A DNA stretch of 64,000 bases from Natronoflexus pectinivorans (GTDB lineage Bacteria; Bacteroidota; Bacteroidia; Bacteroidales; Marinilabiliaceae): positions 62,001 to 126,000 of the forward strand of contig NZ_SLWK01000002.1 of NCBI RefSeq assembly GCF_004345615.1, written 5' to 3'. Below the pieces are notes generated by a model. That model saw nothing but the letters and a program-made list of their open reading frames with translations. It was not told the origin of the DNA and made no database searches. The translations under genes and the position numbers were made by a program. Each line of letters begins with the position of its first letter. The stretch's first letter is position 1. This document shows, in pieces, positions 35,898 to 45,145 of this stretch.

Positions 35898-37248
35898 TCG
35901 TTTCAGGCTGATTCTTGGTGTCAGAATCTTTCTTTTATCGGTATCACTTTTTGGAGTTATGTATCTGTTTTTAAATACACAACTAACCATTACTGTGGTA
36001 ATGGTTGCTTTGTTGGTTATTATTCAGATAGTCTCTCTGTTCATTTTTGTAGATAAAACCAACCGTTTGCTAAATAGTTTTCTGCAATCAATCCGGTATT
36101 CTGATTTTACCAGAACTTTTCAAGTGGAAAATAATGATTCATCGTTGGATCAGTTAAAAAAAACCTTTAATGAGGTTATTTCAGATTTTCAATCTGTAAG
36201 AGCTGAAAAGGAGGAGAGTTATCATTATTTACAAACGGTCATTCAACATATTGGAATTGCACTGATTGCTTTTCAGAAAGATGGTTCTGTGGAATTGATA
36301 AACAATGCGACCAAAAAGCTGTTTCAGGTTCGAAGCCTGAGAAATATTCAGGCTCTCCGGGACTATAGTCCCGATTTGGTTCAAAACCTGCTAACCATTA
36401 AACATGGAGAAAACATTCTTGTTAAAATACGGGAAAAGGACGACATTTTGCAATTGTCGATTTATGGGACTGAATTCAAAATTCACAACCGCAACATCAT
36501 TCTGGTATCCATAAAAAATATTCAGCACGAATTGGAAGAGAAAGAGATGGATTCATGGCAGAAACTGATAAGGGTTTTGACTCATGAAATCATGAATTCA
36601 ATAACACCCATCTCATCACTCTCCTCTACTGTTCATCTTTTGATGAACGATATCATTGAAACCATTGACAGTAAAAATGAATGCACTGAAGAGGTTGAAA
36701 ATCTTCGTGAGATTCAAAGCGCATTGGCTACCATCCAAAAAAGAACCGAGGGGCTTATCCATTTTGTGAATACTTATCGAAACTTAACAAAGATTCCGAA
36801 TCCCAGTTTTTCTATTTTCCCGGTGGAACAGCTGTTGCAAAATGTATATGAACTGCATCGCCAGGAGATGACAGAGAAAGGAATCATCTGTAATATATCT
36901 GTTTTGCCTCCATCTCTTGAATTGTCGGCAGATGAAAAGTTAATTGAGCAGGTTTTGATTAATTTAATGACCAACTCGATACAAGCTTTAACAGGGAAGC
37001 CGGACGGACGTATTAACTTAAAAGCTTTTCTGAATAAACGCGGAAGAATCACCATTCAGGTGATTGACAATGGCCCCGGAATTTTACCTGAGGTGCTTGA
37101 TAAAATCTTTATTCCGTTTTTTTCAACCAAAACAAATGGCTCGGGTATCGGTCTGAGTTTGTCACGACAGATTTTACGACTGCATTCAGGTAGTATCAAT
37201 GCATTTTCCGTTCCAGATACTGAAACCAATTTTACATTAACGTTCTAG
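35887..37248 (+). CDS. Sensor histidine kinase (NtrY/AtoS-like)
   Basis: The 453-residue product has two adjacent membrane helices at the N-terminus (LILGVRIFLLSVSLFGVMYLFL and TVVMVALLVIIQIVSLFIFV) with almost no periplasmic part, a PAS-like region, an H-box with His233 (RVLTHEIMNSITP) and an ATP-binding domain with EQVLINLMTNSIQAL (N-box), DNGPGI (G1) and GSGIGLSLSRQI (G2). Its ATG lies 11 bases inside the regulator gene, so the two are coupled. The lack of a sensory loop suggests that it senses the membrane or is controlled by a partner, perhaps the ABC permease. Confidence 0.94.
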   Translation: MGFNRFRLILGVRIFLLSVSLFGVMYLFLNTQLTITVVMVALLVIIQIVSLFIFVDKTNRLLNSFLQSIRYSDFTRTFQVENNDSSLDQLKKTFNEVISDFQSVRAEKEESYHYLQTVIQHIGIALIAFQKDGSVELINNATKKLFQVRSLRNIQALRDYSPDLVQNLLTIKHGENILVKIREKDDILQLSIYGTEFKIHNRNIILVSIKNIQHELEEKEMDSWQKLIRVLTHEIMNSITPISSLSSTVHLLMNDIIETIDSKNECTEEVENLREIQSALATIQKRTEGLIHFVNTYRNLTKIPNPSFSIFPVEQLLQNVYELHRQEMTEKGIICNISVLPPSLELSADEKLIEQVLINLMTNSIQALTGKPDGRINLKAFLNKRGRITIQVIDNGPGILPEVLDKIFIPFFSTKTNGSGIGLSLSRQILRLHSGSINAFSVPDTETNFTLTF

Positions 37249-37260
37249 TTTGAAAGACTT

Positions 37261-37911
37261 TTATTCGGGAGCGCTGTTTAGCCGGTTAAACATCACGGCT
37301 AAATGAGCGTAAAGCGAGGTGTTTTGTACTACGATATGTTCAGGCACAACAATTCTAACAGGCGTAAAATTCCAAATGGCCTGAATGCCATTTTCAATCA
37401 TCATTTGGGCTGCTTCCTGTGCATTTTGAGCCGGAACGGTAAGTATGCCAATTCGTACTCCATGACCTTTTCGTTGAATAAATTCATCGATGTGATGGAT
37501 TTGAACTTCTCCAATTTTTTTCCCAATTACATTGGGATCCACATCAAATGCTGTGGATATTTTCAATCCATACTGCACCAGTCCGTGGTCGTGAAGCAAT
37601 GCTGTACCAAGGCTTCCTGCGCCAAACAGATAGGCTTCATCCATTTCTCTGAATCCCAGGAAATCCTCCAGCGCATCAATAAGGGGTTCAACTTCATAAC
37701 CAACGCGGGTTTTGCCGGATATTCCTGTATATGAGAGGTCTTTTGTTACCTGGGTGGGATCAACACCATTATCACGCGCAATTAATGTAGAGGAAACATA
37801 CTGGCTACCTTTTCTGTGCTCAAGCTTTAAGTAGGCCAGATAACAGGGCATTCTGCGAAGTGCCGGTTCGGGCACTGCGTAGTTCTTCTTTTTAATACTG
37901 CCTGTTTCCAT
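37261..37911 (-). CDS. rex: Redox-sensing transcriptional repressor Rex
   Basis: The 216-residue product has an N-terminal winged helix (PEPALRRMPCYLAYLKLE, then STLIARDNGVDPTQVTKDLSYTGISGKTRVGYEV) and a Rossmann domain with AYLFGAGSLGTALLHDHG, where NAD(H) binds. Rex dimers leave DNA when NADH rises and thus control fermentation and respiration genes. Its stop is 12 bases from the kinase stop on the other strand. The nqr operon at the left of the window is a plausible type of target, but no Rex operator was recognised. Confidence 0.96.
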   Translation of the reverse strand: METGSIKKKNYAVPEPALRRMPCYLAYLKLEHRKGSQYVSSTLIARDNGVDPTQVTKDLSYTGISGKTRVGYEVEPLIDALEDFLGFREMDEAYLFGAGSLGTALLHDHGLVQYGLKISTAFDVDPNVIGKKIGEVQIHHIDEFIQRKGHGVRIGILTVPAQNAQEAAQMMIENGIQAIWNFTPVRIVVPEHIVVQNTSLYAHLAVMFNRLNSAPE

Positions 37912-38024
37912 TACAGTTTGAATTTAGGTGTCGCAAATACAAATTTAAGGAAGATTTTCAATTCAGAAACTTTTATATTATTAGACTGTGTCTAAATTAA
38001 AATCGTTTAATATCTGTTAGATGG

Positions 38025-38058
38025 AAAAAAAAAGACCACCTTTGGTGGTCTTTTTTTT
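38025..38058 (-). terminator. Terminator of the tRNA-Val pair
   Basis: GACCACC and GGTGGTC around TTT, extended by A8 on one side and T8 on the other. It lies directly after the second tRNA-Val in transcription order and before rex. Confidence 0.9.
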
Positions 38059-38059
38059 G

Positions 38060-38134
38060 TGGGCACTAACGGATTCGAACCGCTGACCCTCTGGGTGTAA
38101 ACCAGATGCTCTGAACCAACTGAGCTAAGTGCCC
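38060..38134 (-). tRNA. tRNA-Val (anticodon TAC), distal copy
   Basis: A 75-base gene with acceptor GGGCACT / AGTGCCC, anticodon loop TTTACAC with TAC, and GGTTCGAATCC in the T arm. No CCA is encoded. It is identical to the proximal copy except for one compensated acceptor base pair. Confidence 0.96.
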
Positions 38135-38151
38135 GATAATTTATTGGGATG

Positions 38152-38226
38152 TGGGCGCTAACGGATTCGAACCGCTGACCCTCTGGGTGTAAACCAGATG
38201 CTCTGAACCAACTGAGCTAAGCGCCC
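38152..38226 (-). tRNA. tRNA-Val (anticodon TAC), proximal copy
   Basis: A 75-base gene with acceptor GGGCGCT / AGCGCCC. The rest is identical to the distal copy 17 bases downstream, including the TAC anticodon. No CCA is encoded. Confidence 0.96.
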
Positions 38227-38252
38227 CAATTACTGTTTTGCCAAAAGCGATG

Positions 38253-38283
38253 CAAATATAGAAGAGTTTTACTCAACAGCCAA
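38253..38283 (-). promoter_or_regulatory. Promoter of the tRNA-Val pair
   Basis: On the minus strand TTG (38283-38281), 20 bases, TATATTTG (38260-38253). An exact TAnnTTTG -7 lies about 26 bases before the 5' end of the first tRNA. The -33 overlaps the region just before the folC stop. Confidence 0.78.
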
Positions 38284-38296
38284 ACTTTTTTTGAAA

Positions 38297-39583
38297 TTAA
38301 ACCACCTCTGCCACAATAAAAGTGCTTCCGCCAATGAAAATCAGATCGTTATCGGAAGCATTTTTTTTAGCTTCATTCAATGCTTTTTGTACGCTATCAT
38401 AACAATTCCCCAACAAACCATGTTTTATCGCTTTTTCTTTTAGCTGTTCTGAAGGTAAACTCCTCGGTATTTCTGCCCGGGTAAAATAATATGAGGCATT
38501 TTTTGGTAGCATTCTCAGAATGCCATCAACATCTTTATCGTTAACCATGCCAATTACCATATGTAAATGGTTGTGTGGGGTCTCTGCAATCTGATGCAAT
38601 ATTTGTGAAATTCCATCAGCATTGTGACCGGTGTCGCAAATTGTTAGGGGAGAAGTGTTTAATGTTTGCCATCGTCCCATTAATCCGGTGTTCGTGATGG
38701 TTTTCTCAATTCCTCTTTTTACATCTTCTGAGCTTAGATGAAAACCATTCATCTTCATGGAATGAATGGTGGCAGCAACGGTGCGTAAATTTTCCAGTTG
38801 ATAGTGACCCGCTAAAGGAAGTTTGATGTCCGACAGCCATTTCTGGTCTTGAAAAGTGATGTCCGTTAGCAGGTAGTTTGTTTCTTTTGATTTAAGGATT
38901 ACTTCAAAAAGATCTTCTGCATAAATGGTCTTTGTATTTTTTTCTTCGGCTGTTTTGCAAAAAACAGCCGTTGTTTCAGTTTGCTTTCTTCCAATAACCA
39001 CCGGAACCCCTTCTTTAATTATCCCTGCCTTTTCTTTTGCAATGGAAGGAATATCGTTTCCTAAGAACTGCATGTGATCCATCCCAATATTGGTAATTAC
39101 CGAACATTGGGGAGTAATGATGTTGGTTGAATCAAGTCGACCTCCCATACCTGTCTCAACTATTGCCATCTCCACATTTTCAAGAGCAAAATATTGAAAT
39201 GCCATGGCCACCGTCATTTCAAAAAATGATGGAGATATCTCTTCAATGATTTGTTTGTTTTTGATAACGAATTTAGTAACCATCTCTTCAGAAATCATAT
39301 CTCCGTTTATCCTGATTCTTTCTCTGAAATCCTTTAAATGAGGAGAGGTGTATAAGCCGGTTTTATAACCGGCTTCCTGAAAAACAGATGCCAGCATGTG
39401 CGAAACTGACCCTTTGCCATTGGTGCCGGCTATGTGAATGCTCTTAAATTGTTTGTGAGGATGATTAAACCAGCGATCAAGGTAATGGGTGTTGTCAAGA
39501 TTGTTTTTGTATGCAACGGCTCCACTTCTTTGAAACATTGGTAGTTGATCAAAAAGAAACTGTATGGCTTCAGAATAATTCAT
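38297..39583 (-). CDS. folC: Bifunctional folylpolyglutamate synthase / dihydrofolate synthase
   Basis: The 428-residue product has the Mur-ligase-like ATP loop GTNGKGS (residues 53-59), the family motif TGLYTSPHLKDFRERIRING, GGRLDSTN, and ITNIGMDH. FolC adds glutamate to dihydropteroate and to folates, completing folate synthesis and keeping folates in the cell. Length and motifs are normal. It is transcribed toward the tRNA-Val genes and diverges from phoH. Confidence 0.95.
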   Translation of the reverse strand: MNYSEAIQFLFDQLPMFQRSGAVAYKNNLDNTHYLDRWFNHPHKQFKSIHIAGTNGKGSVSHMLASVFQEAGYKTGLYTSPHLKDFRERIRINGDMISEEMVTKFVIKNKQIIEEISPSFFEMTVAMAFQYFALENVEMAIVETGMGGRLDSTNIITPQCSVITNIGMDHMQFLGNDIPSIAKEKAGIIKEGVPVVIGRKQTETTAVFCKTAEEKNTKTIYAEDLFEVILKSKETNYLLTDITFQDQKWLSDIKLPLAGHYQLENLRTVAATIHSMKMNGFHLSSEDVKRGIEKTITNTGLMGRWQTLNTSPLTICDTGHNADGISQILHQIAETPHNHLHMVIGMVNDKDVDGILRMLPKNASYYFTRAEIPRSLPSEQLKEKAIKHGLLGNCYDSVQKALNEAKKNASDNDLIFIGGSTFIVAEVV

Positions 39584-39682
39584 GGTTTTTGGTGATTATA
39601 GCAATGCAAAAGTGCGAAATAAGCACGGATTTTGATATATTTATGATATTCGAAATTATCGATAATCTTTAAAATACACTTT

Positions 39683-41023
39683 ATGGCTGCTAAGAAAAAA
39701 CAATCTTCGAAAATTTTCATTCTCGATACCAATGTGTTGCTGCATGATCATAAATGCCTTTATAATTTTGAGGACAATGATGTAATTCTTCCAATTGTGG
39801 TTTTGGAAGAGTTGGATAAATTCAAAAAAGGGAATGATCAAATCAATTTTCAGGCACGGGAGTTTGTGAGAATCATGGATAAATTATCGGGAGAAAAGTT
39901 GTTCAGCGACGGAGTCTCCTTAGGTGTTGATAAAGGAAGATTGTTTATCGCAACAGGCAAGCCTTTTCCTCAAATTCTGGAGGACTCATTTTCGGATAGA
40001 ACACCCGATCATCGCATATTGGCTATAGCCTTACACGTGGCCGAGAAATTTGAAAAACGTACCGTGATTCTAATTTCAAAAGATATCAATTTGCGAATGA
40101 AGGCTAAATCTCTCGGCCTTAAAGCTGAGGATTACGAGACCGATAAAGTAAAGAACATCGAAATTCTTCACAAAGGGGTAGAGACCCATGATAATTTTGA
40201 TGCATCTATCATTGATCAGTTGTATCAAAAGGGAACCGTTCCCCGTGAGTCTTTTCCCATGGATGAAGAGGCTACGCCGGCAAATCAATATTTTGTTCTT
40301 AGAAACAGCAGCCAAAGTGTGTTGGCCTGGTTTGATCCATTCAGTAACTCAATTAGGAGGGTAGAAAAGCATGGAGCATATGGTATCGAACCCAGAAACG
40401 CAGAGCAGGCATTTTCACTCAATGCTTTGCTGAACCCCGAAATCCGTCTGGTTTCTTTAACCGGGAAAGCCGGAACGGGGAAAACACTTCTGGCATTGGC
40501 CGCAGCGTTGCAGCAACATAAAATGTATAAGCAGATTCTTCTTGCTCGGCCAATTGTTCCGCTGTCCAATCGTGACCTGGGGTTCCTTCCGGGTGATGTC
40601 AATGAAAAAATTGGACCTTATATGCTGCCGCTTTTTGATAACCTGTCAGTGATAAAAAACCGGTTCAGCGGACAAAGCCGCGAACTTGCGGCCATTGAAG
40701 AGATGCAAAAGAGGGAGGAGTTGATTATTACGCCACTGGCTTACATTAGGGGACGGAGTTTGTCGGACGTCTATTTTATTGTGGATGAAGCACAAAACCT
40801 TACTCCGCATGAGGTTAAAACCATTATTACACGTGCAGGAGAAGGAACTAAAATGATTTTTACGGGTGATATACATCAGATTGACTCTCCATATCTGGAT
40901 ATGCAATCCAATGGGCTTGCCTATCTCACCGACAAGATGAAAGGACAGGATCTTTTTGCCCATGTTAATTTGATTAAAGGAGAGAGAAGTTATCTTGCAG
41001 AATTGGCATCAGATTTATTATAA
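39683..41023 (+). CDS. PhoH family protein with PIN domain (YlaK-like)
   Basis: The 446-residue product joins an N-terminal PIN nuclease-like domain (about residues 10-150; acidic residues in FILDTNVLLHD and TPDHRILAIAL) to a C-terminal PhoH ATPase domain with Walker A (GKAGTGKT, about 262-269) and Walker B (FIVDEAQN). PIN-PhoH proteins are RNA helicases/ribonucleases in the actinobacterial examples tested. Its stop overlaps the start of the next gene by one base (TAATG), so they are coupled. Confidence 0.95.
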   Translation: MAAKKKQSSKIFILDTNVLLHDHKCLYNFEDNDVILPIVVLEELDKFKKGNDQINFQAREFVRIMDKLSGEKLFSDGVSLGVDKGRLFIATGKPFPQILEDSFSDRTPDHRILAIALHVAEKFEKRTVILISKDINLRMKAKSLGLKAEDYETDKVKNIEILHKGVETHDNFDASIIDQLYQKGTVPRESFPMDEEATPANQYFVLRNSSQSVLAWFDPFSNSIRRVEKHGAYGIEPRNAEQAFSLNALLNPEIRLVSLTGKAGTGKTLLALAAALQQHKMYKQILLARPIVPLSNRDLGFLPGDVNEKIGPYMLPLFDNLSVIKNRFSGQSRELAAIEEMQKREELIITPLAYIRGRSLSDVYFIVDEAQNLTPHEVKTIITRAGEGTKMIFTGDIHQIDSPYLDMQSNGLAYLTDKMKGQDLFAHVNLIKGERSYLAELASDLL

Positions 41024-41811
41024 TGGATTATCAAGGGATTTGCATACAGGTGGTTAATTTGGCTCGTCAAACCGGCAGCTATTTAAAAGAGGAAAGAGCC
41101 CGCTCGGCGCCTGATTTGGAGCGTAAAGGAAAAAATGATTTTGTAACCCGATTCGATAAAGAGGCTGAAGTACGAATTGTAGATGCTTTGTCGGAAATAT
41201 TACCTGATTCAGGCTTTATTGCTGAGGAAGGAACCGGAAAAGGCACTTCTGGCAGATTTAATTGGGTCATTGATCCCATTGACGGAACAACCAATTTTAT
41301 TCACGGATTATCCCCTTTTAGTGTAAGTATTGCGCTTATGGAGGGAGAGGAATTGGTCATTGGTGTTGTTTATGAGCCTGGTCTTGACGAGTGTTTTTAT
41401 GCCTGGAAAAATGGTTCCGCCATGCTTAACGGGCAAGTGATTTCCGTTTCAAAAACAGAAATGGTTTCAGATGCTCTTGTGGCAACAGGGTTTCCATACA
41501 CTAATTTTTCCCGCATGGATAATTACATGGACTCGTTGCGTTTTTTGATGAACAATTGCCGAGGCGTAAGGCGCATGGGATCGGCTGCCGTTGATTTGGT
41601 ATATGTTGCTTGTGGTAGGTTTGACGGATTTTATGAATATGGCCTTAAACCGTGGGATGTGGCAGCGGGTTCATTCATTCTTGATAGAGCCGGTGGAAAA
41701 GTTTCTGACTTTTCTGGTGGGAATGACTATCTTTATGGCCGTGAAATTATAGCCACCAACAAATCTATTTTTGAAGAGTTCTTAAAGGTTGTTTCGGGCT
41801 ATTTAATCTGA
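41023..41811 (+). CDS. Inositol monophosphatase family protein (SuhB-like)
   Basis: The 262-residue enzyme has the metal-binding motifs IAEEGTG (Glu), WVIDPIDGTTNF (Asp-x-x-Asp) and KPWDVAAG (Asp) of the family. It would remove phosphate from inositol-1-phosphate or similar sugar alcohol phosphates; in bacteria the true substrate is often unclear. It is coupled to phoH by a TAATG overlap and ends 4 bases before the acyltransferase start, so it belongs to a four-gene run that continues to the glycosyltransferase. Confidence 0.94.
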   Translation: MDYQGICIQVVNLARQTGSYLKEERARSAPDLERKGKNDFVTRFDKEAEVRIVDALSEILPDSGFIAEEGTGKGTSGRFNWVIDPIDGTTNFIHGLSPFSVSIALMEGEELVIGVVYEPGLDECFYAWKNGSAMLNGQVISVSKTEMVSDALVATGFPYTNFSRMDNYMDSLRFLMNNCRGVRRMGSAAVDLVYVACGRFDGFYEYGLKPWDVAAGSFILDRAGGKVSDFSGGNDYLYGREIIATNKSIFEEFLKVVSGYLI

Positions 41812-41815
41812 GTTG

Positions 41816-42706
41816 ATGATGTTAAACTACATAGGATTTTATCTCTCTTATCCGTTTTTATGGCTGGCAGGGAATATGCCATTCTGGATTTTATACAGGT
41901 TCTCTGACTTTTTTTACATCGTTGTTTTATTGGTGGGTTATCGCAAAAAGGTGATTGAAACCAATCTGAGGAATTCGTTTCCTGAGAAAAGCAACAGTGA
42001 AATCAGGAAAATCAGATATTCCTTTTACCGGCATTTCTGCGATATTTTTGTTGAAACAATTGCTATGCAGAAATCAAATGTTTCCAGAATCCGTAAAAGG
42101 GTGCGGGTGGTAAATCCTGAAGATGTTAATGCTGTACTTGAAAAAGGACAGGATGTGATAGCGGTAACTGGTCACTACGGCAACTGGGAGTGGGTTCCTT
42201 CTGTCTCCGACAGGCTGAACGCTTTAGGCGTTTCAGTATATCGCCCGCTAAAAAATCCGATGATGGATAAGTATATGCTGATGTTGCGAAGCCGTTTCGG
42301 ATCTGTTAATATTCCGAAGAAAAACACCAGCAGGGAAATTGTTCGATATAAAAGAAGTAACCAACGTTTTATTTTGGGGCTAATTTCTGATCAAAGCCCC
42401 GGAAAGAGGGAGTTGCAATATTGGACTCGTTTTTTAAATCAAAACACACCTGTAATACTTGGACCCGAAAAATTGGCTAAGTTGACCGATTCTCAACTCT
42501 TTTTCTGGCAGATGGAGAAAGAGAAAAGAGGGCAATATAAAATCACTTTTATTCCATACGAGGGGAATGTTAAGGATTCAGCCGATTATGATATTACCGA
42601 ATGGCATCTGAGGTTACTGGAAAAGTTGATAGTATCCAAACCTGAGCACTGGCTTTGGTCACATAAACGATGGAAATATCAGCATCTGTTTCCTGGAAAG
42701 GAATAA
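41816..42706 (+). CDS. Lysophospholipid/lipid A acyltransferase (LpxL/HtrB family)
   Basis: The ATG at 41816 gives 296 residues. There is an N-terminal membrane helix pair and the family motif HYGNWEW (about residues 121-127) in which His and Glu are catalytic, followed by YRPLKNPMMDKYM and the LISDQSPG segment. The enzyme adds a secondary acyl chain to lipid A or a related lipid at the cytoplasmic face of the inner membrane. A second ATG three bases later and a TTG three bases earlier are equally possible. It is in one transcript with the phosphatase and probably the glycosyltransferase. Confidence 0.93.
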   Translation: MMLNYIGFYLSYPFLWLAGNMPFWILYRFSDFFYIVVLLVGYRKKVIETNLRNSFPEKSNSEIRKIRYSFYRHFCDIFVETIAMQKSNVSRIRKRVRVVNPEDVNAVLEKGQDVIAVTGHYGNWEWVPSVSDRLNALGVSVYRPLKNPMMDKYMLMLRSRFGSVNIPKKNTSREIVRYKRSNQRFILGLISDQSPGKRELQYWTRFLNQNTPVILGPEKLAKLTDSQLFFWQMEKEKRGQYKITFIPYEGNVKDSADYDITEWHLRLLEKLIVSKPEHWLWSHKRWKYQHLFPGKE

Positions 42707-42729
42707 CCATTGCCTGAAAATAATAAGAA

Positions 42730-43767
42730 ATGCATAAACCGGAACTCTCTGTTGTTATACTAAATTGGAATACGCGTTCGTTGCTGGAGGAGTTTATTCC
42801 CAAAGTAATTATGAACAGTGCACCCTGCGATGCTGTTGAAATAGTGTTGGCCGATAATGGATCTGCAGATGATTCGGTTGCCTGGGTCAGGCAACATCAT
42901 CCGGAAGTGAAGGTTCTGGAATTGGGAGATAATCTTGGATTTGCAGGTGGTTACAATGAGGCATTGTCACGTTTAGAAAGTGAATTTGCGGTGTTGCTCA
43001 ATTCTGACGTGGCACCTGGAAAAGGTTGGCTGCCACCTTTGCTTAAAACCATGAATGAAAATACAGATGTTGCAGCTTGTGTGCCTGCCATCAAGGATGT
43101 TCGTAGCCCTGATTATTTTGAGTATGCAGGCGCGGCCGGTGGATTTATAGATGTGTTGGGGTATACTTTCTGTAGGGGACGGCTTTTTGATGTAGCTGAA
43201 AAGGATTCCGGTCAATACAAAAAACCGGGTACGGTTTTTTGGGGAAGTGGTGCAGCATTGATGGTTAATCGAAAGCTTTTTTTGGAAACAGGTGGTTTAG
43301 ACGAAGCATTTTTTGCACACATGGAGGAAGTGGACTGGTGTTGGAGGGTGAAAAATATGGGTTACCATATTTTTTATGTGCCGGAAAGCGAGGTGTTTCA
43401 CCTGGGAGGAGGAACTTTAAGCTATCAAAATCCAAATAAAACTTACCTGAATTTTCGCAACAATCTTTATATGATGCGGAAAAACCTCCACAGGCGTTCA
43501 TTATTGACTATTTCTTTTCGAATTTTAATGGATGGCCTGGCATTTATTCATTTTTTGGTAAAAGGAGAGACAAGAAATGCATCAGCTGTTTTTCGGGCTC
43601 ATCAGGATTTTTTGAAAAACTATGGCAAATTTAAAACCGTTAACTCCAAATTAAAGCAAGGGGTAAAAAAGATTGATCATCCGGAAATCTATCATGGTTC
43701 GATTGTGTGGGATTTTTTCCTTCGCAGGAAAAAATATTTTCACAGCCTTAATTTTCGTAATTTTTAG
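42730..43767 (+). CDS. Glycosyltransferase family 2 protein
   Basis: The 345-residue product has the GT-A start (ELSVVILNWNTRSLLEEFIP), the nucleotide-sugar region VLADNGSADDSVAWV, a DxD-like LLNSDVAPG and a later GGLDEAFFAHMEEVDWCWR, all typical of rhamnosyltransferase-like GT2 enzymes. It would transfer a sugar to a lipid-linked or polysaccharide acceptor on the cytoplasmic side of the membrane. Context with an LpxL-like enzyme suggests a role in the outer-membrane surface, but the substrate is not readable. Its stop codon overlaps that of murF on the other strand. Confidence 0.92.
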   Translation: MHKPELSVVILNWNTRSLLEEFIPKVIMNSAPCDAVEIVLADNGSADDSVAWVRQHHPEVKVLELGDNLGFAGGYNEALSRLESEFAVLLNSDVAPGKGWLPPLLKTMNENTDVAACVPAIKDVRSPDYFEYAGAAGGFIDVLGYTFCRGRLFDVAEKDSGQYKKPGTVFWGSGAALMVNRKLFLETGGLDEAFFAHMEEVDWCWRVKNMGYHIFYVPESEVFHLGGGTLSYQNPNKTYLNFRNNLYMMRKNLHRRSLLTISFRILMDGLAFIHFLVKGETRNASAVFRAHQDFLKNYGKFKTVNSKLKQGVKKIDHPEIYHGSIVWDFFLRRKKYFHSLNFRNF

Positions 43768-45065
43768 AGAAGGTCCAGCAGTTCTTCCAATTTGTTTGCC
43801 CGACTACCTTTAAGCAAAATGGTTGCGTTTACTATCCGGTTACTAACCAGATGTTCTCTTAAATCTTCGCTTTTTTCAAAATAATTGATGCTTTCAGCCC
43901 CGGTTGAGGTATTCTGAAACTCGGCTCCAACCAAAAAGCATGTTTTTGGTTGGACTTTTAATGCCTTTTCTACCAGTTCTTGGTGTTCTTTTTGGCACTC
44001 CTTTCCAAGTTCTTTCATTCCGCCAAGTATAAGGATCTTATTGTCTCCTTTCATGTCGGCAAAGTTACTTAGTGCGGCTTCCATACTTGAAGGATTGGCA
44101 TTGTATGCATCAAGAATAACGGTGTTGTGTTCTGTTTTTATAATTTGTGAACGGTGGTTAACCGGTTGATAATTGTTTATGGCTTTATTTATTTCTTTAG
44201 CACTAATCCCAAAATGAAGTCCTATGGTAATGGCAACTAAAACATTTTCATAATTATAGGCACCAGTTAATTGTGTTGACACTTTTTCCCATTCCTGATT
44301 TTCTGATTTCCATTCAAAACTTAAGAAGGGATCGGTTTTAACGTTGCGACCGGTTACTTTATAATTATCATCGTTCCCATACCTGAATATCGTTCCGTTA
44401 TAATCTCCGATCATCTCTTTTAGGTGGTGATTATCCCCATTTATGAATATTTCATTTCCCTGTGTCTTAAGATGGTTATAGAGTTCTCCTTTGGCTTTTT
44501 TGACGCCTTCAAAGGATCCAAATCCTTCGATGTGGGCTTTCCCTACATTGGTGATCAGTCCCATGTCGGGTTGGGCAATGTCACAAAGTTGGGCAATTTC
44601 TCCTATGTGGTTGGCTCCCATTTCCACTACTGCTATTTGGGTTCCGGGTGGCATGGAAAGTAATGTTAGAGGCACTCCTATGTGATTATTTAAATTGCCT
44701 TGAGTAAACCAAGTTGAAAAACTGGTTTTAAGAACCTCGGCAATGAGTTCTTTAGTGGTAGTTTTTCCATTGGAACCGGTTATTCCTATCACTTTTACCT
44801 GTGTCTGATGCCGATGATGAGTTGCCAGTTGTTGCAGCGTCTTAAGTGCGTCCGGCACCCAAATACAATGGGGCTCATTTTTCAAACTGACGTCGTCTAC
44901 AACTGCCAGGGAACAACCTTTTTTTAAAGCTTCCAGGGCGTAGTTATTTCCGTCAAAGCGTTCTCCTTTTAGTGCAAAATAAATTGCTCCGGCAAAACAG
45001 GTTCTGCTGTCAGTTGTGACGATTCCTGACTTGAGATATGAGTCGTAAATTTGATTAAGTTCCAT
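43764..45065 (-). CDS. murF: UDP-N-acetylmuramoyl-tripeptide--D-alanyl-D-alanine ligase
   Basis: MurF adds D-Ala-D-Ala to the muramoyl tripeptide in the cytoplasm, the last soluble peptide step of peptidoglycan synthesis. The 433-residue protein from ATG 45065 (MELNQIYDSYLKSGIVTTDSR) has the ATP loop GITGSNGKTTTKE (about 94-106), EMGANHIGEI, GKAHIEGFGS and ILDAYNANPSSM. An upstream in-frame start at 45083 adds six residues only. It is transcribed in the same direction as gldJ, but a strong terminator lies between the two. Confidence 0.96.
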   Translation of the reverse strand: MELNQIYDSYLKSGIVTTDSRTCFAGAIYFALKGERFDGNNYALEALKKGCSLAVVDDVSLKNEPHCIWVPDALKTLQQLATHHRHQTQVKVIGITGSNGKTTTKELIAEVLKTSFSTWFTQGNLNNHIGVPLTLLSMPPGTQIAVVEMGANHIGEIAQLCDIAQPDMGLITNVGKAHIEGFGSFEGVKKAKGELYNHLKTQGNEIFINGDNHHLKEMIGDYNGTIFRYGNDDNYKVTGRNVKTDPFLSFEWKSENQEWEKVSTQLTGAYNYENVLVAITIGLHFGISAKEINKAINNYQPVNHRSQIIKTEHNTVILDAYNANPSSMEAALSNFADMKGDNKILILGGMKELGKECQKEHQELVEKALKVQPKTCFLVGAEFQNTSTGAESINYFEKSEDLREHLVSNRIVNATILLKGSRANKLEELLDLL

Positions 45066-45091
45066 GGCATTAATTTTATACAAAAATGCAT

Positions 45092-45121
45092 AAAAAAAGG
45101 CTGGTTTTACAACCAGCCTTT
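45092..45121 (-). terminator. Terminator of gldJ
   Basis: AAAGGCTGGTT and AACCAGCCTTT with a 4-base loop, followed on the minus strand by a T run. It lies 25 bases after the gldJ stop and just before murF. Confidence 0.92.
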
Positions 45122-45145
45122 AAAAATCTTTGTAGCTACTGTTAA

